This document shows, piece by piece, positions 7,735 through 15,615 of a stretch of 20,427 nucleotides of DNA. How positions within the stretch are numbered: position 1 is the first letter of the stretch; every line of letters starts with the position of its first letter. Origin of the DNA: Candidatus Thorarchaeota archaeon (GTDB lineage Archaea; Asgardarchaeota; Thorarchaeia; Thorarchaeales; Thorarchaeaceae); contig JAEORI010000268.1 in the NCBI GenBank assembly GCA_016840965.1, positions 1 to 20,427 of the forward strand. Direction: 5' to 3'. The position numbers were made by a program, and so were the translations under genes. The notes beneath the pieces were generated by a model. The model was not told the DNA's origin, did not search any database, and saw nothing but the letters and a program-made list of their open reading frames with translations.

Positions 7735-8487
7735 ATGGAAGGGGAAATGACTATCGTGCGCAATCGGTCGCGTAAGTCTGGATTTATGCACCTGAGAGAA
7801 TTAGGGATGGTCTGTCTATTTCTATTTTTTATTTCTCTCAGTAATTGCACGATACATGTTGAAGCCACAATAATACGTGATGACTTTCCCAATGGATTAT
7901 TCATTGCGTTTGAACGCAACTATCTATACTATGGTGATGACCTGGTTGATGATACATATATGATATTGTACAATGTTACAAGGCGAGTGGATGGAGCTCC
8001 CAATTGCTTTAATGTACATAAAAAAGTAATCCGCGGAGGAAACGATTGGTACCACCCTTATTCTGAGAGGGACTATATTGTTGAGTATCCCAATTGCAAT
8101 CTATTTGTATATGAAAATGCGCCACTCTGGATTGATATTGAACTTCTGGAAAACGCAGAAGATATTGTTCTTGGCTCTTGGGTATATCGAAAAAGCCCAA
8201 GTGGTACTACAGAGTACTTGTTAGAACGTATCAATAGTCAGGATGAGGATACAATACACTATGATCTCCTTGGAATCCTTTGTTATGGATATTTCAAACA
8301 TTACAATTCGGATGGTACTACTTGCTACGAAATAACCACAACTCTAGAAAGTAGTAATCACGAATCATTAGTGGAAGAACAAATCGATCTTACTCACAAT
8401 GAATTTCCACTCATGGGTCTGCTTTTGATAGGTATAGTAGTTGAGCTGGCCATTATTGATAGGTTGTTAAGACGTAGAAGGACATAA
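7735..8487 (+). CDS. Secreted C-terminally anchored ectodomain protein, family member 3
   Basis: 251 residues from the ATG at 7735 (GAAGGA 10 nt upstream). The frame is open back to a TTG at 7678, and ATG 7747, directly after GGAAGGGGAA, is another option. A basic n-region (RNRSRKSG) is followed by a hydrophobic core (LGMVCLFLFFISLSNC), a signal peptide or lipoprotein-like segment. The ectodomain begins RDDFPNGLFIAF and contains APLWIDIEL and HYDLLGILCYGY, the same landmarks as in the genes at 3691 and 5454. The C-terminal helix (PLMGLLLIGIVVELAIID) ends in a strongly basic RLLRRRRT tail that should stay cytosolic. There is no Thr/Pro stalk. The gene is divergent from paralog D and convergent with the AOR gene. 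No catalytic motif recognised. Confidence 0.83.
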   Translation: MEGEMTIVRNRSRKSGFMHLRELGMVCLFLFFISLSNCTIHVEATIIRDDFPNGLFIAFERNYLYYGDDLVDDTYMILYNVTRRVDGAPNCFNVHKKVIRGGNDWYHPYSERDYIVEYPNCNLFVYENAPLWIDIELLENAEDIVLGSWVYRKSPSGTTEYLLERINSQDEDTIHYDLLGILCYGYFKHYNSDGTTCYEITTTLESSNHESLVEEQIDLTHNEFPLMGLLLIGIVVELAIIDRLLRRRRT

Positions 8488-8609
8488 GTTGCTCTGTCTG
8501 ATGATTCTTAGTCAACCTATTACTAGATAGAAGCAACAGTTTGCACAACTCTTTACTCGAATGCCAATAGTAATTCCTTGGTTTCAAGTGAGAGCTGAAA
8601 TAGTAAATC

Positions 8610-10793
8610 TTATTTCCATGCTGTATCGGAAGCTGGAAGTGTTTCCTTTGGAGCTTCCGTCTTCTCATGCTTCTTTATGATATCAACAACCTCAGGTATC
8701 CAATCAAGACCTAGTTTCTTGACTTTCTCCATGGTTGGAACGCCATTTCGAGTCCAACCACGTCGTTTGTAGGCTGCATCAGTCAGAAGTCTATATCGCT
8801 CTTCTCTATTTTCTCTCAGTCTTTTATTTTTGTCAGAGGTGTTCATTCCTGAAACATCTATACCGAGTTCTTCTAATTGTCCATCATAGCGTTTTTCTCG
8901 GGACTCATACTCCCAGTCAGTCACTGGACCTGCACTCCTATAGGGAATGAAGGAATCGTTAATCCGGAGTCCCTTACCCTGCCTGATATTGAAGATTCTT
9001 TGAAAGTTATAGACTCTCTCTGACATTTTGATCAAGTCTTCTGATTTTGTAGGTCTTCCTGTCATTGCTTCGAAGAATCGAACATAGAATGCTACATGTC
9101 CAGGTACTTTCGCAGGTTCTGAGGTTTCCTTGTTGTCTGCTGGAACTATATCATTCCAGGGCAATTTACAAAGACCATTGAGTCCAAACCAAGTGCGCCA
9201 CATGGGGAAATAATGAAGGGCTTCTGCTTTATCCTCGAAAGTTGGCAAGTAATTGTGAACTTGATCCATGAAGATTAACCATGCTTCATCGTGTTGTGGT
9301 CCTTTTAGTGTGAGACCATAACCTCCTTGTTGTGCAAGACTTTCCTTGGTTACATACTCTGAGTACTCGAGACCTTTATGCTCCATACCAATATCTTGCA
9401 TTACTTGCGTGTCAACATCAAATTTGTCACCAAAGTATCCCTTGAGGTAATGGACACCCTTCCCAAAGTGCTGGCCGCCAAATCCTTTGCCTTCTGCTAT
9501 CTCATGAAGAACGGCGAGTGCAGCTTCTGCGGCTCCCCACTTGAGCTTGTGACCCCCAGTCGCTTTTTCATTGATGTAGCCTTCCTCAAAGAGCTCCATC
9601 ACAAATCCCATAGTGGTGCCAAATGATATTGTATCAATGCCGTACGCATCGCAGTAGAAGTTTAGTTCAGCAATCCAGTGAGGAACAAAGATACCAATGT
9701 TTGAACCACATCCAGCAATAGTTTCATACTCTGGTCCATCTACAACAACTTTCTTGCCTTTGAATGGTCCCGTTTTCGGAGTGAATCCCTCGATGCAATG
9801 ACTGCAATTGATGGCACAGGGTCTCCAGCATCCATCCCATCCTTTTCCAGTGTTGGTGAAGATTTTTTCCCATTCCACGCCAGCAATCCTTCCTGCTTCA
9901 GGGTCTCCACCTGTCCTGAAGTTACGTGTTGGGAGTAGGTCGAACTCGTCCATGATTGACGGAAGATGTCCCGTTCCAATGGTCCTCATTCTGTTTTGCT
10001 TATCATCAAGTTCCAGAATCTCTCCAGAATGGTCTCGACCTACACTCTTTACAGCTTCAATATCAGCAGGTCCATTCATTTCAAGAGTGATTTTCTCTTT
10101 CTTAACTACAATTGCTTTTATTTTCTTATTCCGAAAGACAGTCCCTATACCACCTCTACCTGCCTGCTTGTACCTTGGTATATTTCTCCTCATATCCCAC
10201 CAAGAGAAGTTCAGGCATCCCATCCATGCATGCTCAGCACCAGGTCCCGCGGTGACCACAGCCATGTCCCTTCCTTCCTTCTCTGTGTGTCGCTCACTTA
10301 GTATCTGAGTTATTTCATAGGCAGTATCAGGCAAATCACTAGCATCGTGAATCTCAATCTTTCCTTTGTCACCATCGATGAAAATGTATACGTTTCTTTT
10401 TGCTTTACCCTGAATCTCCATAGCATCGAAACCTGAGAACTTCAGATTGGGACCAACATATCCTCCGACGTTACTATCAATCGGGATTCCTGTCATAGGC
10501 GAGATGGAGGTCACAATAGACTTCCCGGCTCCAGGATATTGGGTGACACCACCCAGAGGTCCTGTTGCGATGCATATCTCGTTCTCGGGGTCGTCCCACT
10601 TGACTATTCGGTCTTTGGGAAGACCATTCCACATCAACCAGAGATCGAACCCTTTTCCTCCAGTGAATGTTTCTTTCATCTTATTATCTACTGGCTTGAT
10701 TCTGATCTCATTGTTACTTAGATTCACATAGAGCGTCTGATTTGCGTACCCTCGCTCAATTTCTGGTACATCATAGGTGAACTGCTTCAGCAT
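8610..10793 (-). CDS. Aldehyde:ferredoxin oxidoreductase family protein (tungstopterin enzyme)
   Basis: Enzymes of this family oxidise aldehydes to carboxylic acids with ferredoxin, using a bis-pterin tungsten cofactor and one [4Fe-4S] cluster. I start it at ATG 10793 (727 residues), preceded by GGTGAT; the frame stays open to another ATG at 10895, but that adds a basic stretch not expected in the family. From 10793, residues 15-27 (RGYANQTLYVNLS) match the family N-terminus, and TGPLGG and AGRGGIGTVFRNKKIKAI the pterin-binding domain. GPEYETIAGCGS and CDAYGIDTISFGTTMGFVMEL match the C-terminal domains, and the end (RRGWTRNGVPTMEKVKKLGL) is typical. Cluster ligands are C322, C326, C330 or C333, plus C542 in GLCKLPW; the spacing differs from the usual CxxCxxxC. 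Subfamily and substrate (simple aldehyde, formaldehyde, glyceraldehyde-3-phosphate or an acyl-CoA-linked substrate) cannot be fixed. Confidence 0.95.
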   Translation of the reverse strand: MLKQFTYDVPEIERGYANQTLYVNLSNNEIRIKPVDNKMKETFTGGKGFDLWLMWNGLPKDRIVKWDDPENEICIATGPLGGVTQYPGAGKSIVTSISPMTGIPIDSNVGGYVGPNLKFSGFDAMEIQGKAKRNVYIFIDGDKGKIEIHDASDLPDTAYEITQILSERHTEKEGRDMAVVTAGPGAEHAWMGCLNFSWWDMRRNIPRYKQAGRGGIGTVFRNKKIKAIVVKKEKITLEMNGPADIEAVKSVGRDHSGEILELDDKQNRMRTIGTGHLPSIMDEFDLLPTRNFRTGGDPEAGRIAGVEWEKIFTNTGKGWDGCWRPCAINCSHCIEGFTPKTGPFKGKKVVVDGPEYETIAGCGSNIGIFVPHWIAELNFYCDAYGIDTISFGTTMGFVMELFEEGYINEKATGGHKLKWGAAEAALAVLHEIAEGKGFGGQHFGKGVHYLKGYFGDKFDVDTQVMQDIGMEHKGLEYSEYVTKESLAQQGGYGLTLKGPQHDEAWLIFMDQVHNYLPTFEDKAEALHYFPMWRTWFGLNGLCKLPWNDIVPADNKETSEPAKVPGHVAFYVRFFEAMTGRPTKSEDLIKMSERVYNFQRIFNIRQGKGLRINDSFIPYRSAGPVTDWEYESREKRYDGQLEELGIDVSGMNTSDKNKRLRENREERYRLLTDAAYKRRGWTRNGVPTMEKVKKLGLDWIPEVVDIIKKHEKTEAPKETLPASDTAWK

Positions 10794-10944
10794 AGAATCA
10801 CCAATAATACATAGTGCCTTGTGATAGGCTTCTGGATGTGTTCGCGGCTTTCTGGCATTTGAGTCTTGTCGTCGGCGATATGAACAGTCATGCATTTTGG
10901 CTGAGTTAATGCTTTTCTCTTCGAAATATGACTAGAATTAACGA

Positions 10945-10955
10945 TTCTTAATAAT
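10945..10955 (-). promoter_or_regulatory. Putative TATA box of the AOR gene
   Basis: Reads ATTATTAAGAA on the minus strand. The identical 11-mer occurs on the plus strand at 15324-15334 upstream of the hdr cluster. An archaeal start site about 25 nt downstream would give a leader of roughly 125 nt to ATG 10793, or about 25 nt to ATG 10895. Candidate by eye only. Confidence 0.3.
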
Positions 10956-11054
10956 GTTTTAACGATTTTTAGACAAAAAAATGCGAGATGAATTTTACTA
11001 TGAATCTTAAGAGAATAAATTCCTAGTTTTTCTGATAGATATAGACACGCGTTC

Positions 11055-13247
11055 ATGAGTGGCCGCGCTTCCCCGTTATTTGGAGGCGAATGTTTGCATA
11101 GTAGAGGTCCGTGTATAGAGGTATTTCTCATTATATTCGGACTCAGTTTTCTCTTCCTTTTTTCTCTCACACCCTTTGCTCATCCTAATCCAATATCAAG
11201 TGATATTTTCATTGCTAACCAACCTGGGTTTTCTGTTTCTTCAATGACGGATGACCCAATATCCATAACGAAAAATGATGATTTCGAGAAATTAGGTTTT
11301 GAAGGCAACGGGACAGAAACCAATCCATACACAATAGAGAATCTTTCAATACACGTCATGTTTGATGGGATTGGTATAAGAATTGTATCAACATCAGTCT
11401 TTTTTATAATTCAAAACTGTGAACTATTTTCATATGATTCAAATACTGGAACCGGTGTCTACTTAGAGAAAGTGGATAATGGAGCTGTGGCCAATTGCAG
11501 TTTCGATACACTTGCTGTTGGTGTTTCCGTTCTGAAATCAGAAGATTGCGACTTCATTAATAATTCTCTATCTGGTCTTGGGAAGGGCTTCTATTTGACA
11601 CAATCAATCCGGATGACTGTTCAGGGTAATAATCTAGCCAACTCCGGGTATGGACTTTATCTCAATAAGATTGATTTCTCAGACCTACTTGGGAATAATC
11701 TAGTTCAATGCAACTATGGGATTCTTATTGAGGGTTGTAATGGAATTCGTTCCTTGTCAAACCATGTTGTAGGTTCATTCTTCGGAGTCTATTTCCACAA
11801 CACAGTGCGAAGTCAATCATTCAATAATGTAATCCAATTTTCTCAATATGGGATATACTATGCATATTCTCAGGAATGCAATATATCGTCATCAGAATTA
11901 TCGAGAAATAAATACGGAATATCGTTTTTGGAGATTGACAAAGGGACAATTTTAGACAACCGAATCAAATCAAATAACGACTTTGGGATTCACATTAAAA
12001 ACAGCCGCAACATCAATATCTTATCAAATACGATTTTTGATAACAAGGGAACTGGATTGTACCTTTTAGGTGTGACTGGTGCTATTATTCATGAGAATGA
12101 GATTGGATACAACCTCGGGATAAACGCTGCAGATTTCATCGGATCTTCAACAATAGGCTTAGTCAACAACTGGGACGGGAATGCTTGGTCTGATTACAAA
12201 GGCACTCCTAGTTATATTATCTCGGGAGACCGCGGTAGCAAAGATATTGACCCTCATTATATTGTCTTCCTGAGTTCACCCTCTGATGTGAATCTTGAAG
12301 CACCAGCTTCTGGTTTCATAAACTGGTCTGCATTTGCGTTCAGACCAAGCTATTTCTCAATAAAAATGAACGGAGTCACTTTTCAAGAAGGTGGTTGGGA
12401 TGGCACCAACCTGTCTGCTGATTTTCAGAATCTTGGTCCTGGAACCTATACTTTTGTGGTTACTGTGAGTACTGAAAGTGGTAGAATTGCATCTGATACT
12501 GTGGTTCTCTCTACTTTTGATACAACCCCTCCTGAATGGCTTCAAATACCTGAAAATCAAATCATTGAGTGTGGAAACCCCCTGATCTATCAACTATATG
12601 CAATTGATTACTATGGTATTTCCAGATGGTGGGTAAATAGCTCTTTGTTTAATATTAATTCAGGACTTTTACAAAACATCAGTGTACTAGAATACGGAAT
12701 CATCTATGTCGAAGTTAGAGCTTATGACCCTTCAGAAAATTATGTTTGTCATGTCATTCAAATATCGGTAACTGACAGCATTTCACCATGGGTTGATTCT
12801 CCTGCTGATATTGTACTAACGGAAGGGGCGCAGGGCTTTTCGATTACTTGGAGTGTATTGGATTGCAATCCTTCAACCTATGAGATACTCAAAAATGGGG
12901 TTTCAATTCAATTTGGTGATTGGACTCCAGATATGCTAAGCATTCAATATTCGTTAAATGATCTGCCCGCAGGATCCTATGTCTTCACCATTATTCTGAC
13001 TGATGCTGCAGGAAACAGCGTTTCAGATGATGTCCAGGTCACGGTCGAAATGATACCAACAATAGAACCCCCAACAACCACAACAGGAACTGCAACTTCT
13101 AGTACTCCACCAACCACCACTAGTCCTTCATCATCAACTCCAACAGATACTAAGATGAACGGACCTGACATACTTACATTAAGTCTGCTTGGAATTGGAA
13201 CTGGCGTAGTAGTTGTAATGGTAATTCTGTTCATGAAGAAAAGATAA
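11055..13247 (+). CDS. Surface-anchored parallel beta-helix protein with Ig-like repeats
   Basis: 730 residues. A membrane/signal segment (about 22-41) precedes a long right-handed beta-helix region (about 85-370) with NosD/PbH1-type repeats of about 22-24 residues: GIGIRI, GTGVYLEKV, GKGFYLTQS, GYGLYLNKI, NYGILIEGC, FFGVYFHNT, QYGIYYAYS, KYGISFLEI, DFGIHIKNS, GTGLYLLGV. A WDGNAWSDYKG segment (about 374-384) closes the helix, as in many archaeal NosD-like proteins. Three Ig-like/HYR-like modules follow (about 405-490, 490-580, 580-667; the second and third open with TTPPEW and SISPWV). A Thr/Pro/Ser stalk (about 668-700), a membrane helix (about 707-726) and KKR end the protein. Such beta-helices are seen in carbohydrate-binding or carbohydrate-processing surface proteins. 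No catalytic residues can be assigned. It is divergent from the AOR gene. Confidence 0.9.
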   Translation: MSGRASPLFGGECLHSRGPCIEVFLIIFGLSFLFLFSLTPFAHPNPISSDIFIANQPGFSVSSMTDDPISITKNDDFEKLGFEGNGTETNPYTIENLSIHVMFDGIGIRIVSTSVFFIIQNCELFSYDSNTGTGVYLEKVDNGAVANCSFDTLAVGVSVLKSEDCDFINNSLSGLGKGFYLTQSIRMTVQGNNLANSGYGLYLNKIDFSDLLGNNLVQCNYGILIEGCNGIRSLSNHVVGSFFGVYFHNTVRSQSFNNVIQFSQYGIYYAYSQECNISSSELSRNKYGISFLEIDKGTILDNRIKSNNDFGIHIKNSRNINILSNTIFDNKGTGLYLLGVTGAIIHENEIGYNLGINAADFIGSSTIGLVNNWDGNAWSDYKGTPSYIISGDRGSKDIDPHYIVFLSSPSDVNLEAPASGFINWSAFAFRPSYFSIKMNGVTFQEGGWDGTNLSADFQNLGPGTYTFVVTVSTESGRIASDTVVLSTFDTTPPEWLQIPENQIIECGNPLIYQLYAIDYYGISRWWVNSSLFNINSGLLQNISVLEYGIIYVEVRAYDPSENYVCHVIQISVTDSISPWVDSPADIVLTEGAQGFSITWSVLDCNPSTYEILKNGVSIQFGDWTPDMLSIQYSLNDLPAGSYVFTIILTDAAGNSVSDDVQVTVEMIPTIEPPTTTTGTATSSTPPTTTSPSSSTPTDTKMNGPDILTLSLLGIGTGVVVVMVILFMKKR
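13066..13143 (+). repeat. Thr/Pro/Ser-rich low-complexity coding tract
   Basis: This stretch encodes a PPTTTTGTATSSTPPTTTSP-like stalk near the C-terminus of the beta-helix protein. It has the same kind of composition as the stalk at 6090-6219 in an unrelated protein, consistent with a common spacer type for surface proteins in this organism. Confidence 0.75.
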
Positions 13248-13321
13248 TCTTCTTCCTGAAACATTGTATACGTTGTGCTTTGCTAAAATAGCGAACTATT
13301 CATATGTTGCAGAAGGCAACG

Positions 13322-13336
13322 GTTTAATATTAAATT
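13322..13336 (+). promoter_or_regulatory. Putative TATA box of the PEP carboxykinase gene
   Basis: AT-rich element TTTAATATTAAATTC, 31-45 nt before the TTG at 13367, fits an archaeal TATA box with a short leader. It is followed by an A-tract at 13340-13348. Assigned by eye only. Confidence 0.35.
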
Positions 13337-13366
13337 CCTAAAAAAAAATGAGGTATGTTTTGACAT

Positions 13367-15256
13367 TTGAGGTCCAATACTTTGAATCAATCGATGCACA
13401 TTCTCGAGCAGGCAATGACTGAAACAAACTATAGAAAATTGCAAGCTATACCAAATAAGAGAGTGCACAAATTTGTAGCTGATGCAGTTCAGCTCTGTAG
13501 ACCAATGAAGGTCTTTGTTTGTAATGATTCAAAGATGGACACAGAATATATTCGAAGAACAGCAATTGCACGTGGAGAAGAAACTCCTCTTTCTAATCCA
13601 TATCACACAGTCCACTTTGATGGTATTCATGATCAAGCCCGAGATAAAGAAAGCACTGTATATCTAGTTCCTGAAGATGAGAGTCTTGGAGAGCATCTAG
13701 CACAGATGAACAGAGAAGAAGGTCTTAAGATAGTTCGGGAGCGATTGAATAATAGCATGGATAACAAGAAAATGGTTGTAAGATTCTTCTGTCTGGGACC
13801 ATTAGACTCTATTTTCTCAATCCCCGTCGTTCAGATTACTGATTCGTTCTATGTCGCTCATAGTGAAGATCTACTCTACAGACATGGGTATGAGTATTTC
13901 AGACGAACGTCCGATGACAAGGAAATATTCTGGATGCTTCATTCGTCTGGAAAACTGATGCACTCAGTTAGCACAGACTGGAAAAAACGTGGAGTGATGA
14001 TTGACCTTAAGGAAAACATTGTATATAGTATGAACACACAATATGCAGGTAACACAATTGGTCTGAAGAAGCTCGCTCTTAGGCTAGCAATTCGAAAAGC
14101 TGATCGTGAAGGTTGGCTTGCTGAACATATGTTCTTGATGGCAATACATGGTCCATCCGGTAGAAGAACCTACTTTGCAGGAGCCTTTCCATCTGGCTGT
14201 GGAAAGACTAGTACATCAATGGTTCGTGGAAATACCATCGTTGGTGATGACCTTGCGTATCTTCGAGTGATTGATGGAAAGGTGAGAGCTGTCAATGTAG
14301 AACGAGGCATTTTTGGCATCATTCGTTCAGTGACACAGAAAGATGACCCTGTCATTTGGGATATTCTTCACTCCAACCAACCTGCAATCTTTTCAAACGT
14401 CCTAGTCACTGAAGATGAAACGCCTCGATGGTTAGAAGATGGTTTAGAGCCTCCTACAGTTGGAATAAACCATTCTGGCGAATGGTTTCTTGGCAAAGTT
14501 GATCGAGATGGTTCGGAGATTCCTTTTGCCCACAAAAATGCTCGCTACACAATTGGTCTAGAAGGTCTCGCAAATCTCGATGACACTCTGGATGATCCCC
14601 GCGGAGTAGTTGTTGGTGGAATCATATATGGTGGGCGTGATAGTGACATCTCAGTACCAGTACAGCAATCTTTTGACTGGAACCATGGAGTCATAACTAT
14701 GGGTGCTAGCCTAGAGTCTGAAACGACAGCTGCTACACTCGGACCAAGTGGAGTACGAGCGTTCCAACCTTTCTCTAATCTTGACTTTATCTCTATACCA
14801 CTTGGAAAATACATCCAGAATCATCTTGAATTTGCAAAGACTGCAAAGCAAGTGCCATTGATATTTTCAGTCAACTATTTTCTGAAAAACAAAGAAGGCA
14901 ATTTCATCTCCGATAGACTCGATAAAACAGTATGGCTGAAGTGGATGGAGTTGCGTATTCATAATGAAGTTGATGTCATTGAAACTCCCACAGGCTATAT
15001 CCCAACCTATAATGATTTGAAAGAGTTATTCAAACTTCATCTCGACAAAGACTATTCCCGCGATGATTATGAATTACAATTTGCAATTCGAGTTCCTGAA
15101 TTACTAAACAAGATTGAACGTATTGAGAATATCTACAGAGTAACTGTGGTAGACACCCCAAAGTTGCTCTTACACGTGCTTTTGGAGCAACGTAATCGAC
15201 TCCTTACAGTACAGAATCAAATTGGGGATTACATAACTCCTTCAACACTTGTTTGA
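13367..15256 (+). CDS. pckG: Phosphoenolpyruvate carboxykinase (GTP)
   Basis: Converts oxaloacetate and GTP to phosphoenolpyruvate, CO2 and GDP; cytosolic, gluconeogenic or anaplerotic. 629 residues from a TTG with GAGGT 12 nt upstream; the ATGs at 13394 and 13415 are alternatives, and an in-frame TGA lies just upstream. Length fits GTP-type enzymes (about 600-630). Key segments: RRTAIARGEETPLSNPYHTVHF (substrate side, about 63-84), YAGNTIGLKKLALRLAI (about 226-242; metal/substrate region), the P-loop FPSGCGKTS (274-282) with the reactive-loop Cys C278 typical of GTP-PEPCKs, NTIVGDDLAYLR (289-300; metal-binding Asp pair) and FQPFSNLDFISIPLGKYIQNH near 465-485. All key motifs are intact, so it should be active. 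It stands alone between a surface-protein gene and the hdr cluster. Confidence 0.97.
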   Translation: MRSNTLNQSMHILEQAMTETNYRKLQAIPNKRVHKFVADAVQLCRPMKVFVCNDSKMDTEYIRRTAIARGEETPLSNPYHTVHFDGIHDQARDKESTVYLVPEDESLGEHLAQMNREEGLKIVRERLNNSMDNKKMVVRFFCLGPLDSIFSIPVVQITDSFYVAHSEDLLYRHGYEYFRRTSDDKEIFWMLHSSGKLMHSVSTDWKKRGVMIDLKENIVYSMNTQYAGNTIGLKKLALRLAIRKADREGWLAEHMFLMAIHGPSGRRTYFAGAFPSGCGKTSTSMVRGNTIVGDDLAYLRVIDGKVRAVNVERGIFGIIRSVTQKDDPVIWDILHSNQPAIFSNVLVTEDETPRWLEDGLEPPTVGINHSGEWFLGKVDRDGSEIPFAHKNARYTIGLEGLANLDDTLDDPRGVVVGGIIYGGRDSDISVPVQQSFDWNHGVITMGASLESETTAATLGPSGVRAFQPFSNLDFISIPLGKYIQNHLEFAKTAKQVPLIFSVNYFLKNKEGNFISDRLDKTVWLKWMELRIHNEVDVIETPTGYIPTYNDLKELFKLHLDKDYSRDDYELQFAIRVPELLNKIERIENIYRVTVVDTPKLLLHVLLEQRNRLLTVQNQIGDYITPSTLV

Positions 15257-15323
15257 AATAAATTCAAGTATTTAATTTCAAACTGTAACCATCATTTTGA
15301 AGTTAAAAAATGCGCAATCCATG

Positions 15324-15334
15324 ATTATTAAGAA
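15324..15334 (+). promoter_or_regulatory. Putative TATA box of the hdr cluster
   Basis: ATTATTAAGAA, identical to the element upstream of the AOR gene on the opposite strand. A start site about 25 nt downstream would give a leader of about 250 nt before hdrA, which would contain the hairpin at 15383-15421. By eye only. Confidence 0.35.
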
Positions 15335-15382
15335 AATGACTGTTTTCATTCATTTCTTTTAACATCGTGAAAGAAACTGAAA

Positions 15383-15421
15383 CTTGCTAGATTGACATTT
15401 TTCGTTGTCATACTCGGCAAG
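15383..15421 (+). repeat. Nested inverted repeat (possible RNA hairpin or operator) upstream of hdrA
   Basis: Outer arms CTTGC (15383-15387) and GCAAG (15417-15421) enclose inner arms TGACA (15393-15397) and TGTCA (15406-15410). The two intervening bulges are of similar size (5 and 6 nt), around an 8-nt loop, TTTTTCGT. The symmetry suggests a two-stem RNA hairpin in the hdr leader or a protein-binding palindrome. Ten base pairs in two blocks could also be chance in AT-rich DNA. Confidence 0.3.
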
Positions 15422-15531
15422 CATATAGTCACTTGTTATGCTGTCTAAATCACAAAGGTCACGGCGATTTTGCATTGAAATCACTTGAATCTACATCGAA
15501 TTCATCGCAGCAAGCGTGGAGCTATGAAAAA

Positions 15532-15615
15532 ATGAAAGAGATTACAGTATGCATGATAAACGCTAGGCCTGCTCTTTACGAGAATTGCGGACTCGAATGG
15601 GAGGATTTTAGATGA
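15532..15615 (+). CDS. Possible small reading frame translationally coupled to hdrA
   Basis: 27 codons, starting MKEITVCMINARPALYENCG and ending in WEDFR. The terminal TGA overlaps the hdrA start as ATGA, the same arrangement as between hdrC and hdrB. GGAGC lies 9 nt upstream of the ATG, and the frame is open further up to a TTG at 15433. No family recognised. It could be a leader peptide, a decayed gene end or chance; the overlap with hdrA's own GGGAGG binding site favours chance or a coupling role. Confidence 0.2.
   Translation: MKEITVCMINARPALYENCGLEWEDFR

Larger units (their letters stand above)
15257..15611 (+). other. Gap between pckG and hdrA: long leader region
   Basis: 355 bp without a confident gene. 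It is AT-rich at first and holds a TATA-like element (15324-15334), a nested inverted repeat (15383-15421) and a possible 27-codon reading frame (15532-15615) that overlaps the hdrA start. No tRNA or known riboswitch was recognised. Confidence 0.6.

Noticed and set aside
8461..8537. Inverted repeats at the end of the third ectodomain gene (AGGTTG/CAACCT and GTTGCT/AGCAAC) as a terminator
   Set aside because: The arms are short with long loops (46 and 38 nt), overlap one another and the coding end, and lack a clean T-tract; not supportable as a terminator.
9808..10308. 166-residue plus-strand reading frame
   Set aside because: It is antisense to the AOR gene, whose motifs are unmistakable; composition is Ser/Pro-rich as expected of a shadow frame.
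10794..10895. N-terminal 34-residue extension of the AOR
   Set aside because: The extension is basic and unlike the family N-terminus, and ATG 10793 has a good GGTGAT ribosome binding site; treated as leader sequence.
10787..11170. 127-residue reverse frame across the AOR/beta-helix intergenic region
   Set aside because: It overlaps both neighbouring starts, has no recognisable features and spans the probable divergent promoters.
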